NCBI GenBank assembly: GCA_902635515.1
Contig: CACPOD010000006.1
Coordinates: forward strand, 1 to 64,000
DNA: 64,000 bases
Source: an uncultured Pelagibacteraceae bacterium
GTDB taxonomy: Bacteria; Pseudomonadota; Alphaproteobacteria; Pelagibacterales; Pelagibacteraceae
Direction: 5' to 3'
A model generated the notes under the pieces. That model made no database searches. It had not been told where the DNA came from and saw only the letters and a list, made by a program, of their open reading frames with translations. The position numbers and the translations under genes were made by a program. Below are positions 10,319-20,352 of this stretch, one piece after another (the first letter of the stretch is position 1; each line of letters starts with the position of its first letter).

Positions 10319-10376
10319 TTGATAACCATATATAGAGACAATTTATTGTATTACAATAAATTAAAATTTACGCTAA

Positions 10377-10757
10377 ATGATTTTCTCTATGAAAAAATTT
10401 TTAATATTTATTTATTTTCTATTGGTATTGACTTCCAACGCAACTAGTAAAGAAACGACTTATGATAAACAATTATTTGATAAAGCTCTATCAGAAGGAA
10501 AAGTTGTTGTGGTAAGTTCTTGGATTAAATATTGTTCATCATGTGCAGGTCAAATGGAAGTGTTAAAAAAAGCAAAAAAAGATTTTGAAAATATGGAATA
10601 CTTTGCTTTTGATGTAACAAATAAAGAAATTGCTCAATTTTTTAATGTTCAATATCAAACAACACTTTTAATTTTTAAGGATAATAAAGAAGTTTACAGA
10701 AGTATTGGTGAGACCACTAAAGAACTTATTTATGACGCCTTAAAATCCTCTATCTAA
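10377..10757 (+). CDS. thioredoxin-fold protein (DsbD C-terminal-like) with signal peptide
   Basis: SSWIKYCSSCAGQMEVLKKA (CxxC) in a Trx context; start may be ATG 10386. Confidence 0.75.
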   Translation: MIFSMKKFLIFIYFLLVLTSNATSKETTYDKQLFDKALSEGKVVVVSSWIKYCSSCAGQMEVLKKAKKDFENMEYFAFDVTNKEIAQFFNVQYQTTLLIFKDNKEVYRSIGETTKELIYDALKSSI

Positions 10758-12189
10758 ATTTAATTTTCAAAATGATTGCAGGCAAGAAAGTTGCAATCAA
10801 AAAAGATAAAAATAATAAAGATTGAGCTATAAATGGTGAAAACAGGTCTTTAGACAAAAACACTCCCACTAATAGACTTTTAGAAAAATCTGGAAATGGA
10901 AACATTAAAAATCCAGCAACTAAACCAATTATAATTGAAACATAAGCGGTTTTTTCATCCACTTTATTATAGAAGCTATAAAAAACAGTCACTACAAAAG
11001 CACAACAAAATAAATCTGCAAGTAAAAATAAATATAAAATATCGAATCCTTTTGAAGCAACACCAAATGCAATTATGGATAAAATTAAAATGAAATATTT
11101 AGATATTTTTAAGTAATCAGTTTTTATATCTAAATTAAAGGTTGCTTTGCCATCAACCACAAACAAACTGGAAATAGCATTAACCAAAGTATCAACAGTA
11201 GAAATTGTTAATGCAAGACCAAGAATAATAATCGATAAGGATAAAATTTCAGTTTGATCTTTTAATAATAAACTAAAAAAACCTAAATCAGGTCTAACAG
11301 ATGGATCAATTGAAAATGAAACCATTCCAATAAAACCCATTAAAAAAACTATTGGAACAATAATAAAGAAAGAAATAATCAAACCATTTTTTAATGTTTG
11401 GTAATCTTTTGCTGCATAAACTCTTTGCCAATTTCCTTGATGAAACAAATTAGTTGCTGCAACTGCTATAAAGAAAGTTAATCCAGCGGTATATCCTGGA
11501 ACATAATTTGAACTTATTAGTTGAGGGTTTTTCTCATTAATTAAAGAAAAAGAAAAATTATTTTCTAAAGATGAACTAATAATTGAAATCAAAATAAATA
11601 ATAAAACACCAATTACAATCATTTGAATATTATCAGTAAATATTGAGGCTCTTAATCCTCCATAAAGTGTATAGCTTAAGGTAGCTGCCAAGACTATTAA
11701 TGCTGTAATCCATAATTCTGTTCCTGATATATAATTAATTAATACAGCAACTGCCGTTACTTCTGCGCAAAGAAAAATGAACATATAAAAGATTGTCATT
11801 AACAAAATTAGCTTAAAAAGACTTTTGCCAAATTTCTTTCTCATGAACTCAACTAAAGAAGATCCTTTTGGAAAGTCATTTCTAATTTTTTTTCCAAAAT
11901 AAATTAAGAAAATCATTGGAAAAGCTGTGCCTAATGCATAACCAATAACAGCACCTACCCCGCCCCAGGTTGCGGCTGCAACTGGACCGAATAAAATCCA
12001 AGCACCTAAAGCTGATGCTACAAGACTTGTGGTAAGTGAAAATAAACCAATGTTTCTATTTGCAGTTAAATAATTATTAATACCTGTAAATTTTTTAGAA
12101 TGAAGAATTCCTAAAAAAGCAAATATTAAACTAATTGCGATTACTAATATTAATGATGTTGATTGAGTTAAAAAATATGTTTTATCCAT
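10750..12189 (-). CDS. thiV: sodium:solute symporter (SSS family), thiV-like thiamin-precursor transporter
   Basis: SSS family multi-TM protein (GGLRASIFTDNIQMIVIG, ATNLFHQGNWQRVYAAKD) placed directly behind a TPP riboswitch; symbol by analogy with SAR11 thiV. Confidence 0.75.
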   Translation of the reverse strand: MDKTYFLTQSTSLILVIAISLIFAFLGILHSKKFTGINNYLTANRNIGLFSLTTSLVASALGAWILFGPVAAATWGGVGAVIGYALGTAFPMIFLIYFGKKIRNDFPKGSSLVEFMRKKFGKSLFKLILLMTIFYMFIFLCAEVTAVAVLINYISGTELWITALIVLAATLSYTLYGGLRASIFTDNIQMIVIGVLLFILISIISSSLENNFSFSLINEKNPQLISSNYVPGYTAGLTFFIAVAATNLFHQGNWQRVYAAKDYQTLKNGLIISFFIIVPIVFLMGFIGMVSFSIDPSVRPDLGFFSLLLKDQTEILSLSIIILGLALTISTVDTLVNAISSLFVVDGKATFNLDIKTDYLKISKYFILILSIIAFGVASKGFDILYLFLLADLFCCAFVVTVFYSFYNKVDEKTAYVSIIIGLVAGFLMFPFPDFSKSLLVGVFLSKDLFSPFIAQSLLFLSFLIATFLPAIILKIKFR

Positions 12190-12259
12190 TTTATCCCTTT
12201 CTGAATTACCGGACAGGTTCTTAGGGTATGATCTCAGTCTGTTAAGACACCCCTTTAAA
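12190..12259 (-). ncRNA. TPP (THI-box) riboswitch
   Basis: Reverse strand TTTAAAGGGGTGTCTTAACAGACTGAGATCATACCCTAAGAACCTGTCCGGTAATTCAGAAAGGGATAAA then ATG; contains GGGGTG, CTGAGA, TACCCT, GAACCTG and GGTAAT blocks of the THI-box; UUUA/UAAA closes P1 just before the start codon. Confidence 0.93.
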
Positions 12260-12318
12260 TAATCTTTACATTATATTAATCGATATAGCTAGTGATTTAA
12301 AATTTATTTGTTAAATTA

Positions 12319-12612
12319 TTATTTTTGACTCTTATGATTCATTATTTCAATCATACATTGAGTTGCGTACGCTCTCCACTCAGATGATGTTTTGTTCTTC
12401 AGGCTATCAAGATGATTTCTGTTACTTTGAATATCATCTTTATGCTTAATATAATCAGCCCCGTTTAGGTTTTTTTCCATTTCAGACAAATTAGTTTCCA
12501 TTGCCTTTATCCATTCGTTTCCAAGCTCAACACATTTTTGATCATCTTTTTCATCACAAATTTGTTTAAAAAAATTAAAGATAACATCATCAGTATTTAC
12601 TGAAGTATTCAT
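12319..12612 (-). CDS. hypothetical protein
   Basis: 97 aa ORF; no family recognised. Confidence 0.5.
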   Translation of the reverse strand: MNTSVNTDDVIFNFFKQICDEKDDQKCVELGNEWIKAMETNLSEMEKNLNGADYIKHKDDIQSNRNHLDSLKNKTSSEWRAYATQCMIEIMNHKSQK

Positions 12613-12615
12613 TAA

Positions 12616-13125
12616 TTATTGTTTACAGGTACCAATAGACTCTGGGCCACAAGTTTGACCATTGGTCCACGTTGCTCCAGTTAAATTAGCTCCATCAAAA
12701 TTAGCATTGGTGATGTTAGAAGAGGTAAAGTTAGCCTCCATTAAATTAGAGTTTTGAAAATTTGCTTCAATTAAGGTTGCTCCCATAAAATCAACTCTAG
12801 TTAAATTAGCGCCAGTAAAATTAGTTTTTTCAAAATTTGCGCCAATAGAAACAGATTCATAAAGATTGGCTCTTACAAAAGTAGACTCTGGAAAAGTTCC
12901 AAAAGATAGATTTGAAGTCATCATAATACTTTTATCAAAGTTTACTTGAATAAAACTTGCAAAAGAAAGATTTGAATTTGGAAGATAACTTCCTTGTAAA
13001 TCTTGTGAGTCTGAAAATCTACAATTAGAATAATCAACACCTTCTGTTAAAGGATCGTCACATGCAGCATTTGAATTTGTGAAAAATAATAAACTAAATA
13101 AAGCAAGTAAGATAATTTTTTTCAT
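12616..13125 (-). CDS. secreted pentapeptide-repeat protein
   Basis: Signal peptide plus A(N/D)LxxANF-type repeats (TGANLTRVDFMGATLIEANFQNSNLMEANFTSSNITNANFDGANLTGATW). Confidence 0.85.
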   Translation of the reverse strand: MKKIILLALFSLLFFTNSNAACDDPLTEGVDYSNCRFSDSQDLQGSYLPNSNLSFASFIQVNFDKSIMMTSNLSFGTFPESTFVRANLYESVSIGANFEKTNFTGANLTRVDFMGATLIEANFQNSNLMEANFTSSNITNANFDGANLTGATWTNGQTCGPESIGTCKQ

Positions 13126-13186
13126 TTAAAAAGTTAACAAATAAAATATGTCAAAACAATGAATGATTTAAATTTTAATAAAAATT

Positions 13187-14224
13187 TTATATTCTTACTT
13201 TTTTACCAGTTTTTGCACTTTTAGTTATTGCTGCAAAAATTTTGAGAGAAATTAAACCATCATTACCATTCACTTTTGGTTTAACTTTTTTAGTCACTAC
13301 ATCAGCAAAATGGTCAATTTGGTTTACTAATGTGTTGTCATCTTTTTTGTTTTTATCTTCATTAACAAATATCTTATTCCACCAGCTTCGTTCTTTTTTA
13401 TAGAACCAATATTTAAGATTAGGAAACTGTAAAGAACCTTTGGTACCCCCAATCATATATGCCGATTGATTAGTGATTGGATATGCAGGGTTTTCTCCAG
13501 CAGTTAATTCATAACTCCACGGTGCAACAATTGTATCAGATAAATTAAGTGTACAAAGCGCTCCTGAATTAAAGATCAAGCTTATTGTAGCTGTATCCTC
13601 TACTTGAAATTTTCTTGTTTTATTAGTTGTAAATGCTTGAACATATTTTATTGAACCTAACAAATAACAAATCATATCAATATCGTGTACTAAATTGATA
13701 CCTAAAGGCCCACCACCTTTACTAACTCTCCATTTTTCTTTGTAATAAGCTTTATGTTTATATAACCAGCATAAGACGTTTGCGGAAACAATATTGCCCA
13801 ATCTACCTTTGTTAATAACGTCTTTTACCTTAGAGACTATTGAATTGTGTCGACGATGATATCCAATCAATAATGGTGTTTTGTTCTTGTTGGCACTATT
13901 TATAATTTTTTTTGCAGATTGAATATTATCTGAAATAGGTTTTTCTAATAGAACAGGTTTTTTATTTTTCAAAAAACTTACAGTATGTTTTTCATGCAAT
14001 TGATTGGGGGTAGCAACTACTACAGCATCAAGTTTTTTTGAATTTAAAAGCTCTGATACATTTGAATACAATGGGATTTTATATTTTTTTGATAAATTTT
14101 TAGCATTATTACTAATGTCTACTATTGAATGAAGATTTGCTTTCTTTGATTTTTGGATAGCTTTAATGTGTTGTAAACCCATTAAACCTGTTCCAACTAT
14201 AGAAATATTAATTTTTTTACTCAT
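13187..14224 (-). CDS. Gfo/Idh/MocA family oxidoreductase
   Basis: ISIVGTGLMGLQHIKAI, VATPNQLHEKH, LLEKPISDN, GINLVHDIDMICYLLG. Confidence 0.88.
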   Translation of the reverse strand: MSKKINISIVGTGLMGLQHIKAIQKSKKANLHSIVDISNNAKNLSKKYKIPLYSNVSELLNSKKLDAVVVATPNQLHEKHTVSFLKNKKPVLLEKPISDNIQSAKKIINSANKNKTPLLIGYHRRHNSIVSKVKDVINKGRLGNIVSANVLCWLYKHKAYYKEKWRVSKGGGPLGINLVHDIDMICYLLGSIKYVQAFTTNKTRKFQVEDTATISLIFNSGALCTLNLSDTIVAPWSYELTAGENPAYPITNQSAYMIGGTKGSLQFPNLKYWFYKKERSWWNKIFVNEDKNKKDDNTLVNQIDHFADVVTKKVKPKVNGNDGLISLKIFAAITKSAKTGKKVRI

Positions 14225-14227
14225 AAA

Positions 14228-15196
14228 TTAACTAATTTTAATTTTTGTAAAGCATGTATACCTTTTATTAGGTTTAATTAAAGTACTAGGAAAATTTTTT
14301 TTATTAGGTGCATCAGGAAAGTATTGGGTTTCTAAACAAATGCCTTGATAGGGAAATAATTTTTTTTTGTAATTTAGATTTTGTGCTGAATAAAGTTGCA
14401 CACCAGGTAAATTTGAAAAAAAATCAACTTGTATATTAGTGTTATTATTTTTTAAAGTACCGACTAATTTTCTATTATTTTTCTTTACAACAAAAGTTGT
14501 ATCAAAACCTTTAAATTTAATATTAAGCTTTTTATTTTTAAAATAATCTAATTTTTTTCCAATATTTTCAAAATTTGAAAAATCGTAAATAGATTTTTTT
14601 ACATTTTTAAATTTACCAGTTGGAATTAGATTTTTATTTATTTGAAGATATTTAGATGAGTTTAATTTTAAATCATGATTATAAATCATATTTTTTTTAT
14701 TTTTTTCTAAATTCCAATAACTATGATTTGTTAAATTAACATGGGTGCTTTTATTGGATTTATATTCATATTTTATAAATAAATATTTATTTATTAGTTC
14801 ATAAATACAATTAACAACAAGATCTCCCGGAAAGCCTTGATCGTCATTTGCTGAATGAAGTTGATATACTATTTTATCTTTTGTTTGATTTAATTTTTTC
14901 CATGGGAGAATTGAGAAACCAACTTTACCACCATGCAGTATATTTTTTCCATCATTTCCATTTAAATTAATTTTTTTATTACCTATCTTAAATTTTGCAT
15001 TAAAAATTCTACCCGCATATCTTCCACAAGTAGATCCAACACTTGGATGTTTATACCGATAGTTTTGTTTTGATCCTAAGTTTAAAATTAAATTTATTTT
15101 CTTTTTCTTGTGATAAACTTCAAAAAGACTGGCGCCGTAATTAAGAGTTTGAACTCTTAGAAATTTATTTTGAATTGTAGAACTTTCAACTTTCAC
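14228..15196 (-). CDS. galM: aldose 1-epimerase
   Basis: GSTCGRYAGRI, NGKNILHGGKVGF, HVNLTNHSYWNL, GICLETQYFPDAPN. Confidence 0.88.
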   Translation of the reverse strand: MKVESSTIQNKFLRVQTLNYGASLFEVYHKKKKINLILNLGSKQNYRYKHPSVGSTCGRYAGRIFNAKFKIGNKKINLNGNDGKNILHGGKVGFSILPWKKLNQTKDKIVYQLHSANDDQGFPGDLVVNCIYELINKYLFIKYEYKSNKSTHVNLTNHSYWNLEKNKKNMIYNHDLKLNSSKYLQINKNLIPTGKFKNVKKSIYDFSNFENIGKKLDYFKNKKLNIKFKGFDTTFVVKKNNRKLVGTLKNNNTNIQVDFFSNLPGVQLYSAQNLNYKKKLFPYQGICLETQYFPDAPNKKNFPSTLIKPNKRYTCFTKIKIS

Positions 15197-15201
15197 CTAG
15201 A

Positions 15202-15963
15202 TCAAGTTATACCACCATCAACAATAAAGCTTTGTTTTGTGCATCCAGATGATTGATCTGATGCTAAAAACATTACCATTTGAGCAACATCATTAGGTTT
15301 TAATTGTCTTTTTAAAGCCTGGCTGTCTAAAATAAGCTTTTTGTACTTTGGTGTTAACCAATGTTTTATTTGTCTTTCAGTAGCTATGGATCCAGGGACT
15401 ACTGAATTGGTTCTGATATTATATTTCCCATACTCTTGTGCAAAAGATCTAGTTAAACCTACTACTGCAGATTTTGCAGTTTCATAAACAACTTTATCGC
15501 CTTCACCTAACATCCATGAAACTGAACTTAAATTTACAATCGAACCAGCCTTCATTTTTTTCATAGATTTAACGACAGCTTTTGCTGCAAAAAAATAATG
15601 TTTTAAGTTGATCGCCATTCTATTTTCCCAATATTTTTCATCAACCTGATCTGTTGTATGTCTATCATCATTGGCGGCGTTATTAATTAAAGCATGTATT
15701 GGACCTTTTTTTGCAATAATATTTTTGATTATTTTTTCTAATTTATTGATATCTAGCAAATTACATTCAATGAATGTTGGTGTTCTAAATTTATTTTTCT
15801 TAATTTTGTTTAAAAGTTTTTTTGTTTCTTTTAGATCAATATCTACAAAATAAACTTCACTTCCTTGCTCACAAAAATGCTCGACTATTGAAGCTCCAAT
15901 ACCCGAACCACCACCAGTAATAAATACTCTTTTATTTTTTAAATCAGAATATTTAACTTTCAT
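15202..15963 (-). CDS. SDR family sugar dehydrogenase
   Basis: TGGGSGIG, NNAANDDRH, SSVS...YETAK catalytic motif; start trimmed to MKVKYSD at 15963. Confidence 0.85.
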   Translation of the reverse strand: MKVKYSDLKNKRVFITGGGSGIGASIVEHFCEQGSEVYFVDIDLKETKKLLNKIKKNKFRTPTFIECNLLDINKLEKIIKNIIAKKGPIHALINNAANDDRHTTDQVDEKYWENRMAINLKHYFFAAKAVVKSMKKMKAGSIVNLSSVSWMLGEGDKVVYETAKSAVVGLTRSFAQEYGKYNIRTNSVVPGSIATERQIKHWLTPKYKKLILDSQALKRQLKPNDVAQMVMFLASDQSSGCTKQSFIVDGGIT

Positions 15964-15964
15964 T

Positions 15965-17059
15965 TTATATTCTCTCCTCAGTTTGAGCGTCAAATAAAGA
16001 TGCTTGTGTTAAATCAAAATATAATTTTGTTTCTTTCCCCAGATCTATTTTAATTGTAGATGGAAATTTTGCTAAAAGTTCTTGATTTGCATAATCAAAT
16101 GTCATTATTTGCTCATGACCTATGTACTCACTAAGATCTGCTCTTAAATTAATTTCAAAATCACTTTCATTAAATTTTTTAAAAAAAATATGTTCTGGTC
16201 TAATACCAAAGAAAACTTCTTTATTATTTAAATTTGATTTATCTTTAAAATCATAATCTTTTATTGGAATTTCTAAATTTGATCCACTCACTGTAAATAA
16301 TAAGTCTCCTGAATTTTCTTTTAAGATTCCCTTAATAAGATTCATTGATGGAGATCCAATAAAGTCTGCAACAAAAGTGTTGCTTGGCTTATTATAAATC
16401 TTTTCAGGAGTATCATTTTGTTGAATTACTCCATGATTCATAATTGCAATGTTAGTACCCAAACTCATTGCCTCTGTTTGATCATGGGTCACATAAACAA
16501 CTGTTGTTTTTAGCTGTTGATGAAGTTTTTTTATTTCTCTCCTCATTTCAACCCTTAGCTTTGCATCTAAGTTAGATAAAGGTTCGTCAAACAAAAATAT
16601 TCTTGGCTCCCTTACGAGAGCTCTACCAATAGCAACACGTTGTCGTTGTCCTCCAGATAATTGAGAAGGTTTTCTTTCTAACAATTGATCTACCTGTAGA
16701 AATTTTGAAACTTTTTCTAACTGTTCTTGTATTTTTTCCTTTGATGTTTTTGCCTGTTTAAGACCAAAAATCATATTCTCCTTAACATTCATAGATGGAT
16801 ACAGAGCGTAAGATTGAAAAACCATAGCAATATTACGGTCTTTTGGTTCTACTTTGCTAACATTATAATCATCAATGAAAACATCGCCCTCATTAATTGT
16901 TTCTAATCCTGCAATAATATTTAATAAAGTTGATTTTCCACATCCAGATGGTCCTAAAAGAACTAGGAAATTTCCTTCATCTATTTCTAAATTAATTTTT
17001 TTCAATACCTCAGTCGATCCAAAGTTTTTTGATAGTTCTTCAATTTTTAACGTTTTCAT
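15965..17059 (-). CDS. sugar ABC transporter ATP-binding protein (MalK/UgpC type)
   Basis: GPSGCGKST, LSGGQRQRVAIGRA, LFDEPLSNLDAKLR, C-terminal TOBE-like region. Confidence 0.93.
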   Translation of the reverse strand: MKTLKIEELSKNFGSTEVLKKINLEIDEGNFLVLLGPSGCGKSTLLNIIAGLETINEGDVFIDDYNVSKVEPKDRNIAMVFQSYALYPSMNVKENMIFGLKQAKTSKEKIQEQLEKVSKFLQVDQLLERKPSQLSGGQRQRVAIGRALVREPRIFLFDEPLSNLDAKLRVEMRREIKKLHQQLKTTVVYVTHDQTEAMSLGTNIAIMNHGVIQQNDTPEKIYNKPSNTFVADFIGSPSMNLIKGILKENSGDLLFTVSGSNLEIPIKDYDFKDKSNLNNKEVFFGIRPEHIFFKKFNESDFEINLRADLSEYIGHEQIMTFDYANQELLAKFPSTIKIDLGKETKLYFDLTQASLFDAQTEERI

Positions 17060-17061
17060 TG

Positions 17062-17967
17062 TTATCCTTTCACTGCTCCTGAAGTTAATCCTCTAATAAA
17101 ATATTTACCTGCCAATACATAAACTATAAGTGTTGGAATACCGGCTATGATAGCTGAAGCCATATCTACATTGTATTCTTTCACACTTGTACTAGATAAA
17201 ACCATATTATTTAAAGCAACTTGAATTGGTGCTGCCTCACCAAAAGAGAAAGTTGATCCAAATAAAAAATCATTCCATATTTGTGTAAATTGCCAAATTA
17301 CAGTTACAACAATAATCGGTGCAGATATTGGAAGTAAAATTTTGAAAAATATTTTAAAGAAACCTGCTCCATCAATTCTTGCTGCTTTAACCAATTCTGT
17401 TGGAACAGAAATATAATAATTTCTAAAAAATAATGTGGTAAAAGGAATTCCGTAAACTGTATGAACTAAAACTAACCCAACAACAGAATTTGATATTCCT
17501 AGCACTCCAAGAGTTCTAGCCATTGGTAATAATATTGCCTGAAAAGGTATAAAACATCCAAATAATAAAAAAAGGAAAACCCACTGATCTCCTTTAAATC
17601 TCCATTTAGTTAAAACATATCCTGTCATCGCTCCAATAAATGTTGAAAAAAATACTGCTGGTACAACCATCTTGATTGAATTCCAAAAATATGGTCTTAA
17701 AAAAGTATCACCAGCTCCATATCCTCGACCACCCCACGCTACAGCCCAAGATTCCAAATTTAATCCGCTTGGCCAACTTAAAAGTGTTCCTTGACGAATC
17801 TCTTCCATTGTCTTTAACGAAGTAACAACCATCACGTAAAGTGGAAAAATAAAATAAGAAGCAAAAAGAATTAAAATAAAATATAAAAACCATCTCAAAA
17901 AAATGTTTGTATATTTAGATTTTTGTTCTAATTGCTGATAAGAAGAGGATTTCAAACTATCTTGCAT
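17062..17967 (-). CDS. carbohydrate ABC transporter permease (MalG type)
   Basis: EAA-like loop LVKAARIDGAGFFKIFFKILLPIS, multi-TM. Confidence 0.92.
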   Translation of the reverse strand: MQDSLKSSSYQQLEQKSKYTNIFLRWFLYFILILFASYFIFPLYVMVVTSLKTMEEIRQGTLLSWPSGLNLESWAVAWGGRGYGAGDTFLRPYFWNSIKMVVPAVFFSTFIGAMTGYVLTKWRFKGDQWVFLFLLFGCFIPFQAILLPMARTLGVLGISNSVVGLVLVHTVYGIPFTTLFFRNYYISVPTELVKAARIDGAGFFKIFFKILLPISAPIIVVTVIWQFTQIWNDFLFGSTFSFGEAAPIQVALNNMVLSSTSVKEYNVDMASAIIAGIPTLIVYVLAGKYFIRGLTSGAVKG

Positions 17968-18832
17968 TTTCTCTCCTTAATTCTGAATATAAATACGGGA
18001 TAATTACAGCAGCTACAGCCATAAACATCATCATCGCACTCGCTGCAGATAAACCAACCTGGCTTTTATGAAATGCAGTTTGAGTCATATATAAAGCAGG
18101 CATAGTTGTTGATATACCCGGTCCACCTTGTGTCAGTGCTACGATAAGATCATAACTTTTTATAGATATATGAACTAAAATTACAAAACTTGTAAAAAAT
18201 ACAGGTCTCATCATTGGAAGTAAAATCTTCCAGTAAACTGTAAATAAACTTGCACCATCTATTTTTGCTGCCTTAACAATTTCATCTTCTACTGACCTTA
18301 ATCCAGCTAAAAATAGCGCCATCACAAACCCTGCAGATTGCCAAACACCTGCAATAACTATGGTATAAATGGCCATCTCCCTATCTACTAACCAATCAAA
18401 GGTGAAGTTCTCGAAACCCCAGTCTCTAAACATTTTTTGGATACCTAAAGTTGGATTTAATATCCATTTCCATGCGGTTCCTGTAACAATAAAAGATAGC
18501 GCCATTGGATACAAATAAATAGTTCTTAGCAAACCTTCTGCTCTGATTTTTTGGTCTAAAAAAATTGCAAGAATTATTCCTATAACAACACAGAAGATTA
18601 AAAATAGTGCTGTAAAAATAAGCAAATTATCTACTGCAATAAGCCATTTTCTTGATGCCCAAAGTTTTTCATACTGTCCAAATCCCCAAAGTTCATACTT
18701 TGGTAGAATTTTAGAATTGGTAAAAGATATATATAAAGTCCAAAGTACAAATCCATAAACAAACCAGCCAATCAAACCAACAGCTGGAGCCATTACAATT
18801 TTAGGTAAATTCTTTTCTAACCACTTGAACAT
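17957..18832 (-). CDS. carbohydrate ABC transporter permease (MalF type)
   Basis: EIVKAAKIDGASLFTVYWKILLPMM EAA loop, multi-TM. Confidence 0.92.
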   Translation of the reverse strand: MFKWLEKNLPKIVMAPAVGLIGWFVYGFVLWTLYISFTNSKILPKYELWGFGQYEKLWASRKWLIAVDNLLIFTALFLIFCVVIGIILAIFLDQKIRAEGLLRTIYLYPMALSFIVTGTAWKWILNPTLGIQKMFRDWGFENFTFDWLVDREMAIYTIVIAGVWQSAGFVMALFLAGLRSVEDEIVKAAKIDGASLFTVYWKILLPMMRPVFFTSFVILVHISIKSYDLIVALTQGGPGISTTMPALYMTQTAFHKSQVGLSAASAMMMFMAVAAVIIPYLYSELRRENAR

Positions 18833-18862
18833 TATAAATATTTTTTATTTTTAGATTTAAAA

Positions 18863-18892
18863 AAAAGGCCACTTTATTAAAAGTGGCCTTTT
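18863..18892 (-). terminator. terminator/attenuator-like hairpin between SBP and permease genes
   Basis: 13-bp perfect stem AAAAGGCCACTTT-atta-AAAGTGGCCTTTT followed on the minus strand by a T-rich run. Confidence 0.75.
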
Positions 18893-18904
18893 AATTTTTA
18901 TATA

Positions 18905-20161
18905 CTACATATTAGCTAAAACTGAGTCAGCTAAAGCGTTAGCAGCATCTACAGATGACATATCAGAGTTAAAGTGCTCTGTAATGATATCTTGTAGGGC
19001 AGCTTTCATAGTATTACCTTGAGCCATACCGTGAGCAAAACTTGGAACTAATCCACCGCTTGCACCTGCAGTTTTAATATCTGCATTAGATGTTTTTGCA
19101 CACTTGTCAAATTCATCCATTGATACGTCTAAACGCGCCGGGATAGAACCTTTGTATAGGTTGAAAACTTTTTGAAAGTTTTTACCCATCATAAGCTTAG
19201 CTAATAACTTTTGGCCAGCTTGTTTATCTGGATCGCTAGATTTGTAAAAGATAAAACTATCTACGTTATATAAGTATCCATTGTTTGAAGGAGTAGCAGC
19301 ACAGTAGTAATCTACACCTGGAACTTTTCCTGCAGCTGTAAATTCACCTTTTGCCCAGTCACCCATAATTTGGAAACCAGCTTTTCCTTCAATAACCATA
19401 CCAGTAGCAACGTTCCAGTCTCTTCCTGGACTACCTTCGTCAGTAAACCCTTGTAGTTTTCTCATTTGATCAAAAACTTTAACTGTTGTTTCACTTCTTA
19501 AACAGCTTTCTTTAAGATCTACATAACAATTTTTGTAATAGTTATTTCCTCCAATACCCATAGCAACTGCTTCAAATACTGTAGCATCTTGCCAAGCTTG
19601 GCCACCATGTGCAAATGGAATGATACCAGCAGCTTGTAATTTTTCAGCAGCAGCATTTAACTCATCCCAAGTAGTTGGAACTGAAATACCGTTTGCATCA
19701 AATACAGCTTTGTTTGCCCACATCCAGTCAATTCTGTGAATGTTTACTGGAGCAGCACAATAAGGTCCGCTATTATTTTCACACTTGTGAATTGCTGCAA
19801 TCATTGGGTCTAATAAATTGTCCCAACCTTCTGCTTTAGCAACTTCATCAATGTTATATGGAGCTACAACACCTTCTTGGTCATACTCTTGAATTGTAGG
19901 TCCTTTGATTTGTGATGCTGATGGAGGATCTCCAGCAACGATTCTTGCTTTTAATGCAACGTTAGCAGCGTCTCCACCACCACCTGTTACAGGCATGTCC
20001 ATCCATTCACCACCGTTTGCAGCGAAATCATCTTTTAAAACTTTAAGTGCAGCAGCTTCACCTCCAGACGTCCACCAGTGCAATACCTCAATTTTAGGTC
20101 CTGCAATTGATGAAGTAGATGTGAACGCTAAAGTAATTAAAGCGATCATTAGTTTTTTCAT
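18905..20161 (-). CDS. sugar ABC transporter substrate-binding protein
   Basis: Signal peptide, KIEVLHWWTSGGEAAALKVLKDDF; extracellular solute-binding family 1. Confidence 0.92.
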   Translation of the reverse strand: MKKLMIALITLAFTSTSSIAGPKIEVLHWWTSGGEAAALKVLKDDFAANGGEWMDMPVTGGGGDAANVALKARIVAGDPPSASQIKGPTIQEYDQEGVVAPYNIDEVAKAEGWDNLLDPMIAAIHKCENNSGPYCAAPVNIHRIDWMWANKAVFDANGISVPTTWDELNAAAEKLQAAGIIPFAHGGQAWQDATVFEAVAMGIGGNNYYKNCYVDLKESCLRSETTVKVFDQMRKLQGFTDEGSPGRDWNVATGMVIEGKAGFQIMGDWAKGEFTAAGKVPGVDYYCAATPSNNGYLYNVDSFIFYKSSDPDKQAGQKLLAKLMMGKNFQKVFNLYKGSIPARLDVSMDEFDKCAKTSNADIKTAGASGGLVPSFAHGMAQGNTMKAALQDIITEHFNSDMSSVDAANALADSVLANM

Positions 20162-20254
20162 ATCTTCTCTTCCTCTTTTTATTTAGTTAACTATTTTTTT
20201 TAAAACGAAACTATAAGTAGAATAATTCTCAATTGATAACTAAAAAAAAGTTAT

Positions 20255-20269
20255 TCAACTCAAAGTTGA
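20255..20269. promoter_or_regulatory. candidate operator, inverted repeat TCAACT-CAA-AGTTGA upstream of sugar SBP
   Basis: Perfect 6-bp arms in the intergenic region between the ROK gene and the SBP gene. Confidence 0.3.
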
Positions 20270-20352
20270 TATTGATTTTTTTTCTTATTTAGCAATGTTT
20301 TTTTTAATTATAAAAAAAAATTTTTTTTTTGATTCTACTTTTAGTTGAAGTT

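Noticed and set aside
12616-13125. Repetitive sequence in this region as a possible CRISPR or tandem DNA repeat
   Set aside because: The periodicity of about 15 nt is explained by pentapeptide repeats in the encoded protein.
17708-17893. ORF of 61 aa on the minus strand
   Set aside because: Out-of-frame overlap inside the MalG-type permease gene; spurious.
20312-20330. A9T10 tract, self-complementary
   Set aside because: Low-complexity AT tract in an AT-rich intergenic region; no defined hairpin loop or conserved context.
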